Origin: an uncultured Veillonella sp.
GTDB lineage: Bacteria > Bacillota > Negativicutes > Veillonellales > Veillonellaceae
Direction of reading: 5' to 3'
Assembly (NCBI GenBank): GCA_902477915.1
Contig: CABSJA010000036.1
Location: forward strand, 1-18,363
Length of the DNA stretch: 18,363 nucleotides
Shown piece after piece: positions 13,404 to 18,363 of this stretch (position 1 is the first letter of the stretch; every line of letters begins with the position of its first letter). The notes beneath the pieces are model-generated. The model was not told the DNA's origin and did not search any database. It saw nothing but the letters and a program-made list of their open reading frames with translations. Position numbers and translations under genes: made by a program.

Positions 13404-16400
13404 GTGCTAGACGTAAATGAATTCGATTCCATGCGAATCGGTTTAGCCTCTCCAGAGCAGATCTTAGCTTGGTCTCATGGGGAAGTTAAGAAACCTGAAA
13501 CTATTAACTACCGTACGTTGAAGCCAGAACGTGATGGTCTATTCTGCGAACGCATTTTTGGACCAACAAAGGACTGGGAATGTCACTGCGGCAAATATAA
13601 ACGCATTCGCCATAAAGGCGTAGTCTGCGATAAATGTGGTGTAGAGGTTACACGTGCAAAAGTACGTCGTGAACGTATGGGCCATATCCAATTGGCTACT
13701 CCTGTATCTCACATTTGGTACTTTAAAGGTATCCCATCCCGCATGGGCCTCATCCTTGATGTATCTCCACGTTCCTTGGAACGCGTATTATACTTTGCTT
13801 CCTACATCGTAGTAGATCCAGCTGGTACTCCATTGGCAAAACGCCAATTGTTGTCCGAGCAAGAGTACCGCGAATATGAAGCTCAATTTAACGAAGACGG
13901 TTATACTATCGGTGGTAAATCCGTCGTAATCGAAACAGTAGCTCAACGTAACGAACGTTTGGCTATTGTTCGCGAAGCACAACGCAAAGAGCGCTATAAT
14001 GCGGCTCTTCGCGATGATGCAACAATCCCAGAAGCAGATAAAGAATACGAAGAATTAACTCGTGAAGAGCGTTATGAATTGGGCGCTGCTGAAGAGGTTC
14101 TCTTCGTATGTATCGATATGGGTGCTGAGGCTGTAAAAGCTCTTTTAGCAGAACTTGATCTTGAAGCATTGAATGCTGAATTGCGCGAAGAATTGAACAC
14201 TGCAAGTGGTCAACGTAAAATCCGTGCGGTTCGTCGTTTAGAAGTGGTAGAAGCATTCCGTCAATCTGGCAACCGTCCAGAATGGATGATTATGGATGTT
14301 GTTCCTGTTATCCCACCTGAATTGCGCCCTATGGTTCAATTAGATGGTGGTCGTTTCGCTACATCTGACCTCAATGATTTGTACCGTCGTGTTATCAACC
14401 GTAACAACCGTTTGAAACGTTTGTTAGACTTAGGTGCTCCTGATATCATCGTGCGCAACGAAAAACGTATGCTTCAAGAAGCTGTTGACGCATTGATCGA
14501 TAATGGTCGCCGTGGCCGTCCTGTAACAGGTCCTGGTAACCGTCCATTGAAATCCTTGTCCGATATGCTTAAAGGTAAACAAGGTCGTTTCCGTCAAAAC
14601 TTGCTTGGTAAACGTGTTGACTACTCCGGTCGTTCCGTTATCGTAGTAGGTCCTGAACTTAAAATGCACCAATGTGGTTTGCCTAAAGAAATGGCATTGG
14701 AATTGTTCAAACCTTTCGTTATGAAACGTTTGGTAGAGCGTGGTCAAGCATCCAACATTAAGGCTGCTAAACGCCAAGTAGAAAGAATCGGTCTTGGTGT
14801 ATGGGAAGCCTTGGAAGAGGTAATCAAAGAACATCCAGTTCTCTTGAACCGTGCCCCTACATTGCATAGACTTGGTATCCAAGCCTTCGAACCAATTCTT
14901 TGGGAAGGCCGTGCTATCAAATTGCATCCATTAGTATGTACAGCCTTCAACGCCGACTTTGACGGTGACCAAATGGCATGTCACTTACCATTGTCCGTAG
15001 AAGCACAAGCGGAAGCTCGTACATTGATGCTTTCTAGCCATAATATCTTGTCCACTAAGGACGGTAAGCCAGTAGCAGTACCTTCTCAAGATATGATCTT
15101 GGGTACATACTACTTAACAGTTGTACGTGAAGATACTCGTGATAAAGCAAAAACATTTGCTACTTATGATGAAGTAATGCTTGCATACGAATCTCATATT
15201 ATTGGCTTACAAGATATTCTTTATATCCGTTTACCTGACCATGGCCGTGTAGAAACAACGGCAGGTCGCTTGATCTTCAACAATGCGCTATTCCCAGAAT
15301 TGTGGCAATATGAAAAACGTGAAGATGGCACTTACTCTTTAGGTAAGGTTATGGATAAGAAAACAGTTGGTAAATTGGTTGACCAATGCTTCCAATTGTT
15401 TGGCAATGAAAAGACTGCAGAACTCTTGGACCGTATTAAATCCTTGGGTTACTCCTTCGCACGTCGCGCAGGTATGACTGTAGCTATTGCAGATATTAAA
15501 GTACCAGAAGTAAAAACTGGCTTGTTAGACACAGCGGAACAAGAAGTAGAAAAAGTATCTCGCTTGTATCGTCGTGGTCTTATTACAGAAGAAGAACGTT
15601 ACCGTAAAACTATCCAATTGTGGACTCAAGCAACAGAAGATGTTACTGATGCCATGATGGATAATATGGCGCGCGATAAAGATGGCTTCAACCCTGTTTA
15701 CATGATGGCTATCTCTGGTGCCCGTGGTAACAAACAACAGATCCGTCAGCTTGCTGGTATGCGTGGTTTGATGGCCGATCCATCTGGTCGTATCATCGAC
15801 TTGCCAATCAAAGCAAACTTTAAAGAAGGCTTGACTGTATTGGATTACTTTACATCCTCTCATGGTGCTCGTAAAGGTTTGGCCGATACAGCGCTTCGTA
15901 CAGCTGACTCCGGTTACTTGACTCGTCGTCTTGTTGACGTATCTCAAGACGTTATCGTTCGCGAGGACGATTGTGACGTTGTAGGTATCGATCTCGTTCG
16001 TGAACGCGCTCGTTTGGCTACATCTCCACGTCAAGCATTGGAATTGTTAAAAGATAAACTTATTGGTCGTGTATTAGATAAAGATGTTGTGAATGTAGAA
16101 ACAGGGGAACTTGTTGTACCTTCCGAAACTATCTTAGACGAACAATGTTTAGCTGATATTGCTGAATCCGGCGTAACATCTATCGCATTGCGCGGTGTAC
16201 ATTTAGGTTCTGATAGCGATATCAACCATACTAACTTGGTTCAAAAAATTATTCTTGGTGAAAGCGATGACAGCATCCGTGCAACATTGAAAGAAACTAT
16301 GGTTCAAAATATGTTGAACAAGGATACTGTACATGCTATCGTTGACAGCGAAGGTGTAGAAATCTTCCCTGCTGATACACGTCTCACTGAAGAAGGCATC

Positions 16401-17606
16401 GAAGCTATCCTTAATTCCGATGTAAAAGAAGTACAAGTACGCAACAACGAAATCCACGGTATCGAAGTGGAAGCGATCGTTGAGGGTACTGGCGTTATTG
16501 AACCATTAAAAGATCGTATCGTAGGTCGTATTGCAGCTGAAGAATTGGTTAATAAAGAAACTGGCGAAGTTATCGTTCCTCTTAACGGTGAAATCACAGA
16601 ACCATTGGCTGATGAAGTTGTAAAACACTATGAAACAGTTAAAATCCGTTCCGTATTGACTTGCCGCAGCCCTTATGGCGTATGTCGCAAGTGCTATGGT
16701 CGCGACCTTGGTACAGGTGGTCAAGTTCAAGTTGGTGAAGCTGTAGGTATTATTGCAGCGCAATCCATCGGTGAACCTGGTACTCAGTTGACAATGCGTA
16801 CATTCCATACAGGTGGTGTCGCAGGTGACGATATTACACAAGGTTTGCCACGTGTCGAAGAATTGTTCGAAGCGCGTAAACCAAAACGTAATGCTATCAT
16901 CGCAGAAAATGAAGGTACAGTTCGCGTTGTACCTAACGAAGGTAAAAAAGGTACTAATACAATCTTCATCACTGGTGAAGACGGTATTGAACTCGATTAC
17001 CTCATCCCTTATGGTTCTCGCATTATCGTTAAAGATGGTGATGTTGTATCCTTGGGCGCTCGTTTGACAGAAGGTTCTATCAACCCTCATGACATTATGC
17101 GTGTAATGGGTACAGAAGCAACTCAACGTTACCTCGTTTACGAAGTACAAAAAGTATATAAATCTCAAGGTGTAGAAATTAACGATAAACATATCGAAGT
17201 TATCGTTCGTCAAATGCTTCATAAAGTAAAAGTTGAAACAGCTGGCGATGCAGATATGCTTCCTGGAGATATGGTCGACGTTAATACCTTTGACGAAGAA
17301 AACCGTCGTCTTACTCTTAATGGCCGTGAAAATGCTACAGGCAAACGTACATTATTGGGTATTACTAAAGCTGCATTGGCTACGGATTCCTTCTTGTCTG
17401 CTGCGTCCTTCCAAGAAACAACACGTGTTCTTACCGACGCTGCTATCAAAGGTAAAATCGATCCATTATTGGGCTTAAAAGAAAATGTAATCATCGGTAA
17501 ATTGATTCCTGCTGGTACTGGCATGAGCCGTTACCGTAAGATTGAGGTTGTTAAAAACACACCTGAAATCATCGATATTACAGAAGAAGCTGCTGTAGAA
17601 GAATAA
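13404..17606 (+). CDS. rpoC: DNA-directed RNA polymerase subunit beta'
   Basis: A 1400-residue beta' subunit (B. subtilis 1199). The GTG start at 13404 follows AGGAAGGGAG (13386-13395) and gives MLDVNEFDSM, as in Firmicutes homologues. Zinc site 1 is Cys60, 62, 75, 78. The catalytic NADFDGDQM is at residues 516-524, with Asp518, 520 and 522 holding the Mg ion. The bridge-helix/trigger-loop region has GARGNKQQIRQLAGMRGLM. Zinc site 2 is Cys857, 1087, 1094, 1097. Two additions stand out: a charged insertion around residues 163-236, and about 155 extra residues between Cys857 and Cys1087, made of repeated modules. Both are in frame, and codon use is like the rest of the gene, so they look native. 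A C-terminal EETTRVLTDAAIKGK-type region is conserved. Terminated at 17625-17650. Confidence 0.98.
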   Translation: MLDVNEFDSMRIGLASPEQILAWSHGEVKKPETINYRTLKPERDGLFCERIFGPTKDWECHCGKYKRIRHKGVVCDKCGVEVTRAKVRRERMGHIQLATPVSHIWYFKGIPSRMGLILDVSPRSLERVLYFASYIVVDPAGTPLAKRQLLSEQEYREYEAQFNEDGYTIGGKSVVIETVAQRNERLAIVREAQRKERYNAALRDDATIPEADKEYEELTREERYELGAAEEVLFVCIDMGAEAVKALLAELDLEALNAELREELNTASGQRKIRAVRRLEVVEAFRQSGNRPEWMIMDVVPVIPPELRPMVQLDGGRFATSDLNDLYRRVINRNNRLKRLLDLGAPDIIVRNEKRMLQEAVDALIDNGRRGRPVTGPGNRPLKSLSDMLKGKQGRFRQNLLGKRVDYSGRSVIVVGPELKMHQCGLPKEMALELFKPFVMKRLVERGQASNIKAAKRQVERIGLGVWEALEEVIKEHPVLLNRAPTLHRLGIQAFEPILWEGRAIKLHPLVCTAFNADFDGDQMACHLPLSVEAQAEARTLMLSSHNILSTKDGKPVAVPSQDMILGTYYLTVVREDTRDKAKTFATYDEVMLAYESHIIGLQDILYIRLPDHGRVETTAGRLIFNNALFPELWQYEKREDGTYSLGKVMDKKTVGKLVDQCFQLFGNEKTAELLDRIKSLGYSFARRAGMTVAIADIKVPEVKTGLLDTAEQEVEKVSRLYRRGLITEEERYRKTIQLWTQATEDVTDAMMDNMARDKDGFNPVYMMAISGARGNKQQIRQLAGMRGLMADPSGRIIDLPIKANFKEGLTVLDYFTSSHGARKGLADTALRTADSGYLTRRLVDVSQDVIVREDDCDVVGIDLVRERARLATSPRQALELLKDKLIGRVLDKDVVNVETGELVVPSETILDEQCLADIAESGVTSIALRGVHLGSDSDINHTNLVQKIILGESDDSIRATLKETMVQNMLNKDTVHAIVDSEGVEIFPADTRLTEEGIEAILNSDVKEVQVRNNEIHGIEVEAIVEGTGVIEPLKDRIVGRIAAEELVNKETGEVIVPLNGEITEPLADEVVKHYETVKIRSVLTCRSPYGVCRKCYGRDLGTGGQVQVGEAVGIIAAQSIGEPGTQLTMRTFHTGGVAGDDITQGLPRVEELFEARKPKRNAIIAENEGTVRVVPNEGKKGTNTIFITGEDGIELDYLIPYGSRIIVKDGDVVSLGARLTEGSINPHDIMRVMGTEATQRYLVYEVQKVYKSQGVEINDKHIEVIVRQMLHKVKVETAGDADMLPGDMVDVNTFDEENRRLTLNGRENATGKRTLLGITKAALATDSFLSAASFQETTRVLTDAAIKGKIDPLLGLKENVIIGKLIPAGTGMSRYRKIEVVKNTPEIIDITEEAAVEE

Positions 17607-17620
17607 TCTATTGCAATAGA
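17607..17620 (+). repeat. Perfect 14-bp palindrome just after the rpoC stop codon
   Basis: TCTATTGCAATAGA reads the same on both strands and begins one base after the TAA. It precedes the rpoC terminator by 4 bases. It may form a small hairpin with a TGCA loop or be a protein site. Confidence 0.5.
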
Positions 17621-17622
17621 AG

Positions 17623-17650
17623 AGAGCGTGCCTTAGGGCACGCTTTTTTT
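17623..17650 (+). terminator. Terminator of the rpoBC operon
   Basis: AGCGTGCC (17625-17632) pairs with GGCACGCT (17637-17644) around a TTAG loop, with additional weak pairs outside, followed by T7 (17644-17650). Confidence 0.93.
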
Positions 17651-17969
17651 ATAGATACTAAATTTCTCTGTTAAGATGTAATTGTCAGAAAGAATAAATA
17701 AACCTATACGTTTAATAATATAGATATATTGAATATGGTTAATAAAATTGAACTAAAAAATGACTATTTATTTTTCAGTTATATCAATTATGCATACATG
17801 AAATGTGATTAATTAAAATAATATGAAAATTATGTATAAAAATGAGAATAAAATAGCTGTTTTTGCATAAAAATTACATATATTGTTATATGATTCGCCA
17901 TTATGAAACGCACGGAAACGTGTACATATAAAATGCAGTTGTATAGCGGTGTGGAGCGTCGAAAAACGT
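17651..17969 (+). other. AT-rich intergenic stretch without a gene
   Basis: About 320 bases with no supported coding region on either strand. Visible structure is slight: AATTATGCATA (17786-17796) and AATTATGTATA (17828-17838), 42 bp apart; and a short stem, GCACG-GAAA-CGTGT (17910-17923), with a GNRA-type loop. No T-run follows, and no promoter clearly precedes the stem. Confidence 0.5.
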
Positions 17970-17998
17970 TTGACATGTGATTGTGTAATTGGTATACT
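17970..17998 (+). promoter_or_regulatory. Promoter of the L7Ae-like gene (and probably the downstream str operon)
   Basis: A perfect TTGACA (17970-17975), 17-bp spacer, TATACT (17993-17998). The start would be near 18005 with a leader of about 54 nt. The preceding rpoC terminator and 320 bases of non-coding DNA make this the natural start of a new transcription unit. Confidence 0.85.
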
Positions 17999-18058
17999 TA
18001 CATAGTGCTCAGGGGCAAGTATGCCTAAGTAGCATAATTTCGTAAGGAGAATTTTACT

Positions 18059-18304
18059 ATGGACATTGCCCATCTGAAGTCGATGAACAAAACAATCGGT
18101 GCCAAGCAAACGTTGAAAAACATTGCACGAGGGACTGTGAAGTATGTGTTCGTAGGACATGATAGTGATGAAAGTGTAGTTGGACCTATACGAAATGCTT
18201 GTGCTGAACAGGGAATACCTGTGAATGACAAGCACACTATGGATGACCTTGGTCGTGCGTGTCGCATTAAAGTGCGGGCCACAGCGGTAGGTATCCTACG
18301 TTAA
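18059..18304 (+). CDS. ybxF: Ribosomal L7Ae/L30e-family RNA-binding protein (YbxF-like)
   Basis: An 81-residue protein of the L7Ae/L30e/S12e family. B. subtilis YbxF, encoded at the same place after rpoC and before rpsL, is of almost the same size (82 residues) and binds kink-turn RNA. Seen: an N-terminal GAKQTLKNIARGTVKYVFVGHDSDE segment (residues ~14-38), the alpha-beta pattern of the fold, and AVGI near the end, in the place where the family contacts RNA. AAGGAG (18044-18049) is 9 nt before the ATG. The target RNA is unknown. Its own leader has a small stem-loop, but I could not fit a kink-turn to it. The next gene expected beyond the window is rpsL, by synteny. Confidence 0.88.
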   Translation: MDIAHLKSMNKTIGAKQTLKNIARGTVKYVFVGHDSDESVVGPIRNACAEQGIPVNDKHTMDDLGRACRIKVRATAVGILR

Positions 18305-18314
18305 TCTTGGTAAT

Positions 18315-18343
18315 ATCCGATGTAACACTTTGTTATGACGGAT
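18315..18343 (+). promoter_or_regulatory. Hairpin downstream of the L7Ae-like gene, at the window edge
   Basis: ATCCG (18315-18319) pairs with CGGAT (18339-18343), and GTAACA (18322-18327) with TGTTAT (18331-18336, one wobble), separated by a 2x2 internal loop (AT opposite GA) and closed by CTT. There is no T-run, so it is not a standard terminator. It may be part of the leader of the next ribosomal protein gene, which is outside the window. Confidence 0.45.
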
Positions 18344-18363
18344 CAATTATAAATCTCAAATTT

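Noticed and set aside
16506..17222. 238-codon minus-strand frame within rpoC
   Set aside because: Antisense to a conserved part of rpoC, with Cys/Phe/Thr-rich composition typical of such frames and no start signals.
18005..18058. Kink-turn in the leader of the L7Ae-like gene for autoregulation
   Set aside because: A small stem (TGCT/AGCA with inner GGCA/TGCC) exists, but the internal loop lacks the tandem G-A pairs required for a kink-turn.
17813..18235. 140-codon minus-strand frame across the L7Ae-like gene and its promoter
   Set aside because: Rich in Phe, Ile, Ser and His as expected of antisense frames in AT-rich DNA. It runs antisense through a well-supported gene, and no family is recognisable.

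Overview
The window looks like chromosome from a low-GC, diderm member of the Firmicutes, most probably Veillonella or a close relative in the Negativicutes. This is inference. It rests on the Firmicutes-type order rpoB-rpoC-L7Ae-like gene at the right end, strong AGGAGG ribosome binding sites, AT-rich codon use, an ArnT-like membrane glycosyltransferase of the kind found in bacteria with an outer membrane, and E. coli-like as well as lineage-specific insertions in the RNA polymerase large subunits. No database search was possible.

Layout: (1) 1-1823, the 3' part of a quinol-dependent nitric oxide reductase cut by the window edge, closed by a strong terminator. (2) 1993-5490, a transcription/translation cluster with a consensus promoter, rpmG-secE-nusG-rplK-rplA-(L10 leader)-rplJ-rplL. 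It carries a probable internal promoter at the end of nusG, two similar L1-type RNA elements (before rplK and before rplA), and an attenuator before rplJ. It ends at a strong terminator. (3) 5594-7210, an ArnT/PMT-like polytopic glycosyltransferase on the minus strand. (4) 7473-8888, aspA (aspartate ammonia-lyase) with its own extended -10 promoter and terminator. (5) 8951-17606, rpoB-rpoC with their own promoter, a long structured leader and a terminator. (6) 17970-18304, a promoter and an L7Ae/YbxF-like RNA-binding protein gene, followed by an unexplained hairpin at the window edge where rpsL would be expected.

The central point of interest is how the usual rplKAJL-rpoBC block is arranged. 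It is split by a glycosyltransferase gene and aspA, and rpoBC has acquired an independent promoter whose -35 hexamer lies inside the descending arm of the aspA terminator. The polymerase subunits are unusually large: beta is 1384 residues with a ~170-residue charged helical insertion and an acidic tail; beta' is 1400 residues with an N-terminal insertion and what reads as three tandem copies of a ~50-residue module between the first and the remaining zinc-2 cysteines. The two L1-like elements around rplK and the ~230-nt structured rpoB leader are the best candidates for poorly described regulation. I see no mobile element, CRISPR array, tRNA or rRNA gene.
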